Part shown: in pieces, positions 1 through 11,365 of the stretch
How positions within the stretch are numbered: the first letter of the stretch is position 1
How the letters are laid out: the number at the start of each line of letters is the position of its first letter
DNA from: Hortaea werneckii
Lineage: Eukaryota; Ascomycota; Dothideomycetes; Mycosphaerellales; Teratosphaeriaceae
Direction: 5' to 3'
Assembly: GCA_037044905.1 (NCBI GenBank)
Contig: JBAOKB010000118.1
Coordinates: 558,001-622,000, forward strand
DNA: 64,000 nucleotides
The notes under the pieces: generated by a model
Database searches by the model: none
Told to the model about the DNA's origin: nothing
Seen by the model: only the letters and a program-made list of their open reading frames with translations
Position numbers and translations under genes: made by a program

Positions 1-1
1 G

Positions 2-3000
2 CCCATGGGCCAGCCGCCGCCTGGCATGATGAACAACATGCAGGCCAATGCGACCCCTATGTACAATTCTCAACCGCCTCAGAATCCTCAGGGATTTCCT
101 CTGGATGCAACCCAAATGCAACAGAGGGCTAATCAGCAGCAGCAGCACGCACAACTAAGGCAGCGTGCCATAGACTCGTGGAAATTCCCGAATGAACTGC
201 GTGCTCAGCTGCCAATACCGCTACCGCAGGAGGTTCAAAGCTGGGGGCGACTTAAAGAACATCTGATGCAGAATAGCAATATGGTGCCGCCTGGAATCCT
301 CCAACGCGTGCAACAAGCACAAGGCCAATGGTTTGAGTCTCATCCTGAAGAACTCAATCAAGCGTTCCAGGCCTTGAAGCAGAGACTCATGCAGCAGAAT
401 CAGGCAGCCCGGATGGGTCCAATGTCCGGGCCACCTTTGCAACCTCAGCCTCCAGCCGCCGGACCCTCTGGCATGGGTATGCCGAACGGACAGGCTCCGC
501 CGGCGCAGATGGTGCCGCCTGCGGGCGGTATGCAGCAGCCTCAGCGAATGCCTAACCAGGGTCCGCCGCCACCGGGCAACGCTCAAGCTGGTCTGAGGCC
601 ACCGAATCCGCCGCAACCGCCAAGCATCCAAGAGATTCAGGCGCTCAGATCGAAACACCAGCAGCTGCAGGGCAAGTCTGACGATGAGATCAAGGGTTTC
701 ATTTGGAACCAGAAGCAGAAAAATTACGCAAATGCTTTGCAGCAGTTTCAGCAGCAGGAGGCTTTGCGAAGTGCGCAAATGCAACGTGCGCAGCAGTTCA
801 TTACCTCACAAGGAGGTATGCCGGCGCAAGGTGTCGCCGGACAGCGTCCGAGCCAGCCTCCGCAGCAGACAGGTACGCCGCAACAGGGCCAAAAGCGACC
901 GCAACCGCCTTCGAGCGGTGATGATGTTGTTGAGATACCAAACCCCAATCAGCGGCAACAACAACAGCAACAGCCCATGGGTGCAACACAGGCGCCACCA
1001 ATGCAGCCTAGTCAATCACAGCAGCAGAACCGTCAGCAGCCGCCGCAAATGCCAACCCAGGAGCAAATCGCAAAACTGCCGCAAGATCAACAAGCGAAGT
1101 TTGCAGCGTTCCAACGGAGACAGCAAGCCGAGGCGCTCAAGAAAGCACAAATGGGCCTCGGTAACGCCAATCAAGGTCAGCAACCTGCGCAACAATCGCA
1201 AGGTCAACAGCAAGGCCAGCAGCAAAATCAGCAGCAAGGCCAACAGCAAGGCCTGAATGGGGCTGCCGGTCCACGGCAGCCTGAGGCTGTACGGGCGAAG
1301 TTCAACGCCATCCAAGAAGACCTGCATCGCAGATGTCCCAAAGGTCCACCACTTCATCTCGAGCCAGAGGAGAAGCAGCAAGCACAAACCATCATGCGCA
1401 GGCTTTGGACTCAAATGGCGAGATTGTGGGCCTCGATGCTTCCAGCTCTTCAACAGTTCCCTCAACTTGAGAATCAGATCAGGGCGACCATGAAAGCTGT
1501 CTATCAATATCGTCAAAATTGCGCGGATCCTAATGGAAACATTAAGGACTATCTGTCATTAAGCGTGGCTGATCTGAAGGAAATTGAGAACACGGCACAG
1601 CAATACTTCGTCCAGATTAAGACAGCAAAGGACGCTGCTCAGCAAAATCGTCAGATGGGTGGGCAAGCTGCGGGTCAACAGCAGCCTGCTCAGGCCAAGC
1701 CTCAGCAACCTTCGCAAGCTGTGCCTACGCCGCCACCACAGCAGCAGCAACAGCAGCAACAGAGCCAAGGAAAGAAGGGTTCAACCAATAATAAGCCTCC
1801 GCCGGCGCCAACAGAGAATAAAACATTCGACTGGGGTGCGACGAGTCCACATGGCGTGCCTAAGTACGAGCTCGCTCGTTCCGAGCTCTCGCAGGACAAG
1901 CTCAAATTGCCAGCAAACAAGAGGCGCAAGCCGAACCAAGAAGACAGCCAAGTATCGACCCCTGCAGGCCAGACCGCTACTCCTGGGGCCGCGGTCGCGA
2001 GCCCATCTTTGCCGCAGAATAAACAGGCGCTAAGCCCAGATCAGATCAAGAAGCAGCAAGCGGCACTGAAGCAAGAGAAGGAGAAGATAGAGGCGCCGAA
2101 GTTCCCATGCAGCGACAAGCTTTGCGAATGGAGCGTACGTGGGTTCGAAAACGAAGAGGAGCGGAAGAAGCACGAGGAGGCCGAACATGGCTTTGTTGAT
2201 GATGCATTGGCGTTCTTGCTGGAGCAGGGTGAGAAGGTCGCGCCATCCAAGGGCGACAAGGCTGAGGCTGCACCGGCTCATGGAGCCGCTAAACCCCGAC
2301 CAAAGGCAAGCCAAACGCCTGGAGTCAAGGCGGAGCTCACCACACCCGCCATGCAAGGCGTCAAGCCCGTTGAGAAGCCTACCGCCGCTGCAGAGAAGGC
2401 GTTGCAGGAATTCATCGAACAAGAAAAGATGGGCTATACTCACCAACCTGCGCCGGCATCCCCGGCCACCCAAGCTCTGGCCGATACTCTCGCCAATGGC
2501 ACCGTCAATGACGAAGCGAGCTGGCAAGCAATGCTTTCCGACTCCTTCAACCCATCCGTCGCGCCTTTTATCGACGACTGGTCCACCTTTGGCATGGACG
2601 GGAATACCGTGGATTGGGGTCTCCGGCCTGAAGGTACCACGGAGTCCTCTCCCGAACTCACGCCGAGCAGCGGCACTTCTACGGGCAGCAGCCGCGAAAG
2701 CGATATCAGTCAGTCGGAGCGTCTGCGGATCAACATGGAGTGGGATCCGTGGGGCACAGGCGACACGCAGATCCCCGAAGCGCTGAAGGAGATGATGGAC
2801 CTGGGTCTTGGTGGTGGCGGTGGGAATGGATCGCCTTCTGGAGCGCAGCAGCAACAGCAGGCGAAGAAGGATGGCACGAACAAGGACGTGAATATGGCCG
2901 ATGCTGAAAGCAAAGGGGAGCAGCACGATGCGGAGAAGGTGAAGATCGCGACGGGAGATGAGTGGGACTGGTCTCAGGATCAGATCTTGAATGGGGATTT

Positions 3001-3058
3001 GGATGGTCTCTTCGGCACTCAAGGTGGAGCGTTGGATGAAGTCAACTGGGACCTTTGA
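2..3058 (+). CDS. Glutamine-rich transcription coactivator, Med15/Gal11-like (5' partial)
   Basis: The frame is open at the left window edge, so the true start lies upstream; at least 1018 codons are visible, ending TGA at 3056-3058. The protein is very rich in Gln, Pro and Ala, with many short poly-Q runs. Less repetitive blocks occur near residues 55-90 (WKFPNELRAQLPIPLP), 205-240 and 420-520. A block at about 608-620 reads FDWGATSPHGVP and is followed by a basic KRRK stretch. Near 697-728 there is a C2H2-like finger (C-x4-C-x15-H-x4-H). The C-terminal third is acidic and contains WDPWGTGD and DEWDWSQ. This arrangement fits the Mediator tail subunit Med15 of filamentous fungi, which links activators to RNA polymerase II; that assignment is from family recollection and not certain. 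It could be another Q-rich coactivator. No frameshift is visible. Confidence 0.6.
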   Translation, partial: PMGQPPPGMMNNMQANATPMYNSQPPQNPQGFPLDATQMQQRANQQQQHAQLRQRAIDSWKFPNELRAQLPIPLPQEVQSWGRLKEHLMQNSNMVPPGILQRVQQAQGQWFESHPEELNQAFQALKQRLMQQNQAARMGPMSGPPLQPQPPAAGPSGMGMPNGQAPPAQMVPPAGGMQQPQRMPNQGPPPPGNAQAGLRPPNPPQPPSIQEIQALRSKHQQLQGKSDDEIKGFIWNQKQKNYANALQQFQQQEALRSAQMQRAQQFITSQGGMPAQGVAGQRPSQPPQQTGTPQQGQKRPQPPSSGDDVVEIPNPNQRQQQQQQPMGATQAPPMQPSQSQQQNRQQPPQMPTQEQIAKLPQDQQAKFAAFQRRQQAEALKKAQMGLGNANQGQQPAQQSQGQQQGQQQNQQQGQQQGLNGAAGPRQPEAVRAKFNAIQEDLHRRCPKGPPLHLEPEEKQQAQTIMRRLWTQMARLWASMLPALQQFPQLENQIRATMKAVYQYRQNCADPNGNIKDYLSLSVADLKEIENTAQQYFVQIKTAKDAAQQNRQMGGQAAGQQQPAQAKPQQPSQAVPTPPPQQQQQQQQSQGKKGSTNNKPPPAPTENKTFDWGATSPHGVPKYELARSELSQDKLKLPANKRRKPNQEDSQVSTPAGQTATPGAAVASPSLPQNKQALSPDQIKKQQAALKQEKEKIEAPKFPCSDKLCEWSVRGFENEEERKKHEEAEHGFVDDALAFLLEQGEKVAPSKGDKAEAAPAHGAAKPRPKASQTPGVKAELTTPAMQGVKPVEKPTAAAEKALQEFIEQEKMGYTHQPAPASPATQALADTLANGTVNDEASWQAMLSDSFNPSVAPFIDDWSTFGMDGNTVDWGLRPEGTTESSPELTPSSGTSTGSSRESDISQSERLRINMEWDPWGTGDTQIPEALKEMMDLGLGGGGGNGSPSGAQQQQQAKKDGTNKDVNMADAESKGEQHDAEKVKIATGDEWDWSQDQILNGDLDGLFGTQGGALDEVNWDL

Positions 3059-3822
3059 TCCGTTCAAGGATAACCTTCCGAATGGAGACGAAACAGGGTC
3101 TTCCCGCATGAAAGCAGGTTTCTGGGGGACGAGTGGAAGGTATCGCAGACGGCGGGAAGAAGATGGATTCAGCGTCGGCGTTTTGAATCTCCCACATGAG
3201 GTTTTGGGAGGGGAGTGGTTTGATCTAGATACCCACCGCTTGGATGACACGGCAAGCGAGCATTCTTGACAGCATTTTTGACGGCCTCTTTCTTTTTTCT
3301 GTTGTCGTATGTAGCGGGGGTTTTCATATAAGAGCGAGAGTTAGCGATGAAATCTATTAGCACTGTAATCAAGAATTGTTTGGTCTATTGCCGTACCACA
3401 TTTGATCGTCGTGTATTCTTAATACATATACTGAGCTAGATCTGTCTTGAATCATGCGGGTCTTGATATCCTCCCGGCCCAACAGGAACCTTGGAACGAT
3501 TCGGGCCCGCCTGCAGGCCTGAGGCAGTTGTCCCGCTGTCGGGTGGGCTGTGGAGTGACGCTAGGGAATCATAGGCCGAGCCCCCAAGCTGCTAGTAAGG
3601 CCTCGAGGCCAAGTGTGTTGGATGGTGATGTTCAGCCTGCCATAACTTTTCTCTACTTACCTTGATTGCAATTCTTACGAGACGAAAAGCCCTTTCCCTT
3701 TCCTTCTCCCGTCATGATTTGAGCGCAGCTTTCCACCCCGAAGCCGCCGAGCCTTCATTGGTGACGAGCACCTCCATCCACTCCCCATCCCGCTCCACCG
3801 ACACTCCCGCCGCCATCCTGCC
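3059..3822. other. Intergenic: 3' UTR of coactivator gene and kinase promoter
   Basis: No supported gene. The sequence just left of 3823 is pyrimidine-rich, as is common upstream of fungal start codons. Short ORFs here lack recognisable features. Confidence 0.6.
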
Positions 3823-6800
3823 ATGTATAGAGCGCAGGCCGCCCCAAGCCAGCCCGCAGGTACATTTCTGCCAGGCACCAAGGTTCAAGTCGGCACTCAC
3901 CGTGTGACGATCGAAAAGTACCTGTCCGAGGGTGGATTTGCCCATGTCTACGTCGTCCGGATCCCCCACCCCTCCACTCGCCAGCATGAATTGGCCGTCC
4001 TCAAACGTGTCGCGGTGCCGGACCGTGAGCACCTGGCGAGCATGCGCACTGAAGTGGAGACGATGAAGAAGCTCAAGGGCCACAAGCACATCGTCACGTA
4101 CATCGACAGCCACGCAAGTCAGTTGAAGGGCGGCGGATATGAGGTCTTCTTGCTCATGGAATACTGCGGCGGCGGAGGTCTGATCGACTTCATGAACACG
4201 CGCTTGCAGCACCGTTTGACTGAGCCGGAGATCCTCAAGATCTTTGGGGATTGTGCCGAAGGGGTTGCGTGCATGCATTACTTGAAGCCGCCGCTCTTGC
4301 ACCGGGATCTCAAAGTCGAGAATGTCTTGATTAACAAGGACGCCAAGGGAACGCCGATGTATAAGCTGTGCGACTTTGGGTCTACGGCACCGCCTAGGCA
4401 GGCGGCAAAGACGGCTGAGGAAGGCAGGTTGATCGAGGAAGATGTGCAGAAGCACACTACGATGCAGTACCGTAGCCCGGAGATGATCGACGTATGGCGG
4501 AAGCAGCCCATTGACGAAAAAGCCGATATATGGGCACTAGGTGTCTTGCTCTACAAGTTGTGTTATTACACGACGCCGTTCGAAGATGTTGGTCAGATGG
4601 CTATCTTGAACGCTAGCTTCAAGTACCCGACCTACCCATCATTTTCAACTCGGCTAAAGACTTTGATTGGGAATATGCTCAAGGAGGATTCACGAAGGAG
4701 ACCGAACATCTACGAGGTTGTCAAGGAGGTTTGCTCTATGAGAGGGGTGCCCGTACCCATCAAAGATATCTACGCGGGCCGTACACATTCGGAAGATCGA
4801 CAAAATCAGACGCTCCCACCTGCTGAGCCGGCACCGATGGCGAATACGGGTTCAATTGGGCTGCAGAAGCAGCACATGGGTCCCAGCCAGAGCGGGCAGA
4901 AGTTACCGGACATTCAACCGATGCGACGCGGCCGACCGACTGCGCAAAACCCATCCGCTCCTGTCCCAGCTTCCACATCTCAGCCTCAGCCGAGCCCATC
5001 TCCTGCGCGAGGTGATCCTTTTGCCGCGTTGGACAGCAAGAACTACGAAGTCCGCTCAGGCGCTGTGGACGAGCTGTCCAAGAAGTTCCCATCTCTGGAT
5101 GAATTCAGTATCACTCATGATAAGCCGAACGCCTTTAGTTTCGATGGCCAAGACGCGAAAGTGCAAGGTGCAAGTCAAGCGGCAAAAGAGGCTGTCAACG
5201 CACGTATGACGAACGAACTTGCGGATGAAGTGTTTGGCGTGAAAGCAGCTGAGAGGGAGAAGAGTAAGCAAGGGCTTGCCAAACTCAAAGAAGTAGATGT
5301 TCCGAAGAGCCATAGCACGTCTGCTCTTCAAGGAGCCAAGCCCGCCAGTCCGTCGAAGCCACCGAAGCCGGCGAACAAGCCAGGGCGTGAAGATGTCGGG
5401 CGGCAAAGTCCGCAGCAGACGTTGGAACAGCCGATTCCCATACGGGCTGGACAAGTCGCAGCAGCAGCATCGAAATATACCTCTACCGGGGTCGGCAGCT
5501 CGCCACCGCCTGTCTCTAAACTTCCGAAGATGCCCGAAGTGTCCAATCGACCGATTTGGAAAGTGCCATCTCAGCATGAGCGTTCATCTTCTCAGCCACG
5601 AGCCTCAGATGCGGCGCAGGCGGCAGCTTCTTCTCTGCAGCCATCCGTTACACCGTCGCAGCGACCGGCCCTGATGGATATGCATAGGAGTAAGAGCCAA
5701 ACTGCTGCCCTGCAGGCTAAGGAATCAGCGACCTCATCTTCTCGGCCTAGTCTAGAGGGGCATAGGCCCAGTCAGCTGAGCTCCATGGGCGATGGCATCG
5801 AGCGAGCAAGAAGCGCCCAGGGAGGGCGATCAAGGCCTTCGAGCGCTGTCTATGTGGCAAGCAATATGGACTACCTTCGGGATCAGGAGCAACAGAATGC
5901 TGCTGCCCGCAGCAGTAAACGCCCTTCGCTTGAGATTCGGAGACATAGTCGGCAACCGTCAATGGATAGACGTGCCGGCGACGTTACCACCCCGACGGGC
6001 GAAGGACAGATGATCGGCAGTGATCTCGATTTCCTCCGGAGTAATGAGGAGAGCAATGATTATGCCGATGTCAAGAGAAACCGTTCGAGCGGCTCAGGCC
6101 ATCACAAGAAGCGCAGCTCGTTAGGCAATGCGAAGAACATCTTTGCCGGGCGTTTCGGAGACGCTTTTAGGCGCTTTGAAGGAGGTCGTGGCTCTGGTGA
6201 ATTTGACGCTCGCAATGCTGCAGCTGGGAACGAAGTTGCCGCGGAGTCGGCTGGTCCGGCGACGCCGCTTGCGCAGGATAGGGAAGAAGAGCCGCGGTTA
6301 TTGAGTCCGGTGCCGGCTTCTGAGGCGAGCAAACAGTCAGATGACGACGAGGCAGGGGGTACAGCGGATTTCGTCGGTATCGAGAGGGAGACTGAAGAGT
6401 TACCGCCGAACATGAAGAGGGAGATGGAGAGGAGAAGAGCGAGCGCTGAGGAGAAGAGGCAACAGGATGCGTCGGCGGCGTATCGGAGTCTGGTCGGCAG
6501 CCCTGGCCGGGAACGCAGTGGGAGCAGCGGTGGCGGGGAAAGAGGCGCGAATCTCAGTCGAGCGAGCACGATCCAGAAGCGGGTGCAGAGTTTGCTGGAT
6601 GAGGGGCGGCAAGCTCCTGCGCCTCAGCGAACGGCAGAAGGGTATGGTCGCTTCACCGCACAGCCACAGACGCAAGACTCGCCGTCTGTAGGAGGGACAG
6701 CGACCCCTCCACCTGTCGCGAGGAAGCCGGTACAGCTCCCAGTGAGCCAAGACGGCGCAAGTGGAAACCCGTATATGAAGAACCGCCAGGCACAACAGTC

Positions 6801-7398
6801 CCAACAACAGCGCTCCGAACCTCCCCAAGCGAGCGTGCCGCCTCCCTCGGCGTCTGCCCCGCCTATGCAGCCCCCTCAGACTCAGCAGCCCGCCTCGATC
6901 CCCCAGCGAACAGTCTCTCGGCCTTCCGTCCCGCCTAAGAGCCAAGCTCTCAGGACCGGAAGCCGATGGCCACCTCAACCCAACGAGGCCGAGAAATCCC
7001 AACCTCCTAAATCGAGTGGTGGCGGTGGCGGTGGTGGGCTTGCCGCTCTGCTGGCAAAGGATCTAGAAGGTGTCCCCGAGTATCCTCCCCGGGGGAGTAG
7101 CATGCAGGAACATATTTCCCCCGAACAGCAGCAGCAGCAGCAGCAGCAAGCTTCTTTACGATCCCCTCCACCGCAACAGCAATCGACATCGTCTAGTGCC
7201 GAGCTCATAGACACCGGCAATGCTGAGGCGGACCATCAGGACTTATTGGATCTGGAAACCGAGTTTAGTAAACGCTATCCGAGTCTGAATGGGATTGAGA
7301 TGGTTGAGCGGGAAATCAGTGGGGCACCTCCGCGATCTAGTGCTGGGACTGGGACTGCCGGGGCCGCGAGGAGGGAGATGACGGTTAGGGATGTGTAG
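3823..7398 (+). CDS. Ark1/Prk1 (NAK) family serine/threonine kinase
   Basis: A single-exon gene of 1191 aa. Residues about 20-310 are a protein kinase domain: glycine loop around residues 35-42 (SEGGFAHVY), Lys61 in AVLK, catalytic loop HRDLKVEN at 160-167 and DFG at 184-186 followed by ST. The activation segment ends in TTMQYRSPEM. The DFGST and YRSPEM forms are typical of the numb-associated kinase group (Ark1, Prk1 and Akl1 in yeast; AAK1 and GAK in animals), which regulates endocytic coat and actin patch proteins. The roughly 880-residue tail is low-complexity, rich in Ser, Pro and Gln, with poly-Gly and poly-Gln runs near 7015-7035 and 7126-7150 and an acidic DLLDLETEF motif near the C-terminus. 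Fungal members usually have such long disordered tails carrying partner-binding motifs. The ATG at 3823 follows a pyrimidine-rich leader and lies just before the domain. Confidence 0.9.
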   Translation: MYRAQAAPSQPAGTFLPGTKVQVGTHRVTIEKYLSEGGFAHVYVVRIPHPSTRQHELAVLKRVAVPDREHLASMRTEVETMKKLKGHKHIVTYIDSHASQLKGGGYEVFLLMEYCGGGGLIDFMNTRLQHRLTEPEILKIFGDCAEGVACMHYLKPPLLHRDLKVENVLINKDAKGTPMYKLCDFGSTAPPRQAAKTAEEGRLIEEDVQKHTTMQYRSPEMIDVWRKQPIDEKADIWALGVLLYKLCYYTTPFEDVGQMAILNASFKYPTYPSFSTRLKTLIGNMLKEDSRRRPNIYEVVKEVCSMRGVPVPIKDIYAGRTHSEDRQNQTLPPAEPAPMANTGSIGLQKQHMGPSQSGQKLPDIQPMRRGRPTAQNPSAPVPASTSQPQPSPSPARGDPFAALDSKNYEVRSGAVDELSKKFPSLDEFSITHDKPNAFSFDGQDAKVQGASQAAKEAVNARMTNELADEVFGVKAAEREKSKQGLAKLKEVDVPKSHSTSALQGAKPASPSKPPKPANKPGREDVGRQSPQQTLEQPIPIRAGQVAAAASKYTSTGVGSSPPPVSKLPKMPEVSNRPIWKVPSQHERSSSQPRASDAAQAAASSLQPSVTPSQRPALMDMHRSKSQTAALQAKESATSSSRPSLEGHRPSQLSSMGDGIERARSAQGGRSRPSSAVYVASNMDYLRDQEQQNAAARSSKRPSLEIRRHSRQPSMDRRAGDVTTPTGEGQMIGSDLDFLRSNEESNDYADVKRNRSSGSGHHKKRSSLGNAKNIFAGRFGDAFRRFEGGRGSGEFDARNAAAGNEVAAESAGPATPLAQDREEEPRLLSPVPASEASKQSDDDEAGGTADFVGIERETEELPPNMKREMERRRASAEEKRQQDASAAYRSLVGSPGRERSGSSGGGERGANLSRASTIQKRVQSLLDEGRQAPAPQRTAEGYGRFTAQPQTQDSPSVGGTATPPPVARKPVQLPVSQDGASGNPYMKNRQAQQSQQQRSEPPQASVPPPSASAPPMQPPQTQQPASIPQRTVSRPSVPPKSQALRTGSRWPPQPNEAEKSQPPKSSGGGGGGGLAALLAKDLEGVPEYPPRGSSMQEHISPEQQQQQQQQASLRSPPPQQQSTSSSAELIDTGNAEADHQDLLDLETEFSKRYPSLNGIEMVEREISGAPPRSSAGTGTAGAARREMTVRDV

Positions 7399-7904
7399 GA
7401 TATGACGGAATAGGATCGATAGATAGATGGAGAGAGTGGAGCTTTGTATATGGTAGGGTCGGACGATAGGGTTTGTGAAGAATCGAAACTGTTTTTGGGT
7501 CGTGTCATTTTTTTTTTTTTCCGGATTTTGAATCTCACGTACATTTGTTAGGGGTCTGAGAGGTAGGAGGTTTTCCCTTTAATTGTAGAGTCTATTTTTT
7601 GCCCTGTCACACTTAGTCTTCATTTTCCTTTCTTTCCTTCCTTTCTTTTTTTTTTTTTTCCCTCCCCCAAAGACAATACGAAGAGAGGGAGGCACTCGTG
7701 TGCGAGGTTTGAAGAGGAAAGAATGGGAATTGAAAACAGGAAGGGGTCTTTCATGTTCTTTTTTCCGATTTGTTGGCGACGCGAAGACGTCACAGTGGAA
7801 AGTGATGAGTCGAATCAGCTCGGGTTCTCTCAGAATACAGGGCTAAGACTAATGAGATTATAGATTCGAATGTAGGCACACTCGACGTGAGCAGGGCGGC
7901 GGCA

Positions 7905-7906
<2 letters not shown>

Positions 7907-7940
<34 letters not shown>
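7907..7940. repeat. Poly-G tract, 34 nt
   Basis: An uninterrupted run of 34 G on the plus strand about 0.5 kb downstream of the kinase stop codon, followed by TTAGGG. It is able in principle to form G-quadruplexes. Confidence 0.95.
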
Positions 7941-7943
<3 letters not shown>

Positions 7944-10900
7944 GGGTGTGTGAGGGTCCTTGACGAGGAAGTAGGAGAACATAAGACAGAAGAGAGGATT
8001 ATCTTCCTCGGGTATGTGACTCAATGGTGGGGAAGGTTCGCGGAAACCGAATGAGGAAATGAAAACGATGGGTATGTTACTTAGTCAAGGTTGCGTAGCG
8101 CAACGCTCAAGAGGGATGGTCGGTGATGGTCGGGGATGACGATGATAACGATGAACAGTTGGAAGATTGAAGAGACCAAAGAAGAAATTCAAGCCCTTGT
8201 TAAAAAAAAAAAAAAAAAAAATCGCGATCGCGACGAATCCTTGAGTCATCCACCAAAGAATGTCATCCAACCACGAAAGATGCGAAGAGAAGAGTATAAA
8301 GGACATGCCATGGCGGGTATCTAAAGACTGCCAGGGGACCGTTCCTTCGGCCCCTTCCCACGCGAAGTTTTGTCACACAACTGCCTTGCTTCTTCCCTTG
8401 CCGGCCCTTCTTAAAAGAAAAACCCAAACTCCCCCGGAAAAGAAACTCCGCGACCTTTGTTGGTAGATGCAAAAACGCCCCTTCGCGATGGAAGGTATCC
8501 AAGTGGCCTTGACCATCATCGCTAAGCCACCCCGGCCCCGAAGTCAGTCGGGATGTAGAAAGCAGTGGTGACGGTTGGGGGGGTCGGCCCATGTCCGCAT
8601 GGCATCGCGAATGTTCTCCAAGGTCAAACACCCCGATTATGATTTTTTCCTTTCCCCCATGTTGCCCCCTCCCATATCCCATTTTGGTCCGTCCGTCCCC
8701 CTTACCGCCGAGAAAGAGATCCGAAAGATGAACGCCCACCATGTGACTATGAGTAACATAGTCGATATGATCCGATACGAAAAGCCAAAAAAACAATGAA
8801 CTCCGAAGTTATGCATGTTTTGGGGAGGTGGTGGTGGTGCGGGTGGTTTAGTTGTACAGGTTGGTCTTTTTCCCTCCTCCCGAGGTTGAGAGAGAAGGAG
8901 AGAGAGAGAGAGAGGCAAAAATAGCAAAGAAGGGACTCCGTTTTGGCGGATTGCTCCGCACTTGTGTTTCCCGAGATGCGTCTATTCCAGCGTTGGTATT
9001 TTCCCGTAATCCTTTTCCCAGTTTGGTTGTTGGTGTCGTGTGGGTGCGGGTGTGGGTGAGTGGTCCAGCCTCATAAACGCCTCTGTGCCCTCCGAACGCC
9101 GGGTTGTTTGCTTGGAGAGGAAGGGAGGCAGAGCGAGAGAGTTGTAGTTGTGGTTGTGAAGATGTTGTCGATGAGGGTCCGTCGGGCCGGAGTAGGTTGT
9201 CTCCGAGCGATGGTTGGGTAATGAGAGGGTAGGTAGGTAAAGTGTGTGTGTGGTGTCGGTGTGTGGAATCCAAGCCGAAAGGTTTTCTTTTCCCAATAGT
9301 TCCGCGCCGTTGATGAAAGCAAAGAAACACCGGAAGCAAGCATTACGCTGAGAACGCTCAGTCAAAGTAAGTAAAAGGACCGCAAAAAAAGAGGTGGTGA
9401 TCATCCGGCCGTAAGAGGAACCCGGTTTGCCGAAAAAGTAAAACAGTCGCTCATGTCCGTGAGGACGCTGGTGTAAATAAAAGGTCGGTTGTCGTTAAGA
9501 GTGATACAACGAAGGGAAGGTACGACTGGTGACGTAGACCTGGCACACTGGGTTGGAGGTCAGCATTGGCTTTGCGATGGACGTCCATCGGTGGATGGAT
9601 GGATGTACGTACCAGCAGGTGCTGCATCCTGCGCGATAGAAATGTGTGTCCAGAACGTGTCGCAGTCGTCGGTTATAGTGTACAGAATGCGCAGCAGATG
9701 GTGGTGGGATCGATTATCATCGTCGCTTGGTACCGCCGTTGCCTGTGGAAGGTTTGGGCTTCGGTGCGCCTGGTTTCGAAGTCAGTATTTATGCGGCGTG
9801 AAGTGACGATAGCGACGCTCTGGCGCGCATCGAGACATACCGGTCGTGTCGTACGCGCCGCGACCGTTGAGGGCCATGGTGTCTTCTCTGGTGATCATTG
9901 GGACTGTCGAGGACTGCAAACCGGACGCGCATCGGGTCAGTACAGGGAGGACTCATGATGGATATATGTGGGGAATGCAGGTGTCGCACCAGGGTTGACT
10001 CACTGGAGCAAGGGCAGCGGGTGCGTATGTGACGGGGCCGGTATTAAACAGCCTCGGTGTGACAACCGAGCGGAGGCTCAAGCCTTGCAGCAGTCGGGGG
10101 CGTCGATGGCGGTGTTGCAGGCGCGCGTATTTTCTCCGCGATCAAAGGAATGTACGGGTGGCTCGGTGGGAGCGTGATACGGAGGAGTTGGTTGAGTGGA
10201 GAGCTCTCGTGATTTGGAGTCGGAGTCGCTATAGCTGCTGCGAGGCAATGCGATACGATGCGATGCGATGCAATGCGGAGAGGGTCGCGTGTGCGGAGGA
10301 GTGCTCTATGTAGGTGATCAAGAGAGGAGAGCAAGGTCAAGGATAGCAGCAGCAGGATGGAGAGAGAGGAAGAGATAGATATGAAGGGAGATCAATAGGA
10401 GCGACGGGAAGAGGAGTTTGTGCGCGCGTTTGCTGATATGTATATCGCCCAAGGGGCAATTGAGACACCGACACACACATTTTTGGGAAGCCTGCCATCA
10501 TGCCTCCTGGTTCCCTCCTGGTCGTGGGAAACGTCAGTGCAGCGCCGGGGAAGAACAATTTGAAACAACAACCCCTTTAAGGCGGACAGGGATCGCGTCT
10601 CTTAGTCGGTTTAGATCGCCGGGACGGTCGGGACAGCCAAAGCGTTCCTGCATTAGTACTCACACTATCCGCCACCATCGCTCCGGGCCAACGTTTCCTC
10701 AAACCTTCTGCGCTGCAAGGCTGCCAGTGTTATAGCCCGCTGCAGCTGTCACGTCCCATTGCGTCGGTCGCCCCCCCTTCCCCATATGTGTTATTACATA
10801 GTTGCTCCTGGTCTTGAACCGGTCCACAGTACAACGGCGGATGAGAGTCCGCATCACATTGGAGAAACGCCACCGTTCCGCTTGCGGCTCTGTTTGTGCA

Positions 10901-11289
10901 CCCGTGTTTGAACCCTCCCTCCCTCCCTCCGACACCGCGGCCCGTGAGCCTGCTTTGCGAAATTGCGGTGGCCTGACAAACTCGGAACACGAACGAACGT
11001 GATGCGATTCAGGAAAGGAAACGAGTCGCTAGAACAACGCCAGAACACCGCGCCGTGTCCCGCGTTGGCCTTTGCCGATCATCTTTCTCGTGGGCAGCAA
11101 CGCTAACACGGGCGTTTGCCAGCCTGATGCCGGTACTTAACCTGATTCTTCCTGACGCACGTCTCTCCCTCTGCTGCTGCTGCTGCCGGTGGTGGCGCGT
11201 CAGACCTGGCTGAGTCGCGTCGCAACTTTGCGCGGGACGGAGACATGGAAGAACCTTCCCCGAGCGCCCGCCTGCGACGGGACACACAT

Positions 11290-11292
<3 letters not shown>

Positions 11293-11363
<71 letters not shown>
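11293..11363. repeat. (CA)n dinucleotide microsatellite, about 35 units
   Basis: Perfect CA repeat of about 71 nt, flanked on the left by ACACATACG and on the right by a short C run. Confidence 0.95.

Positions 11364-11365
<2 letters not shown>

Noticed and set aside
2030..3250. 406-codon antisense ORF opposite the coactivator gene
   Set aside because: Mirror of a Gln/Pro-rich frame, Leu/Arg-rich with no family features.
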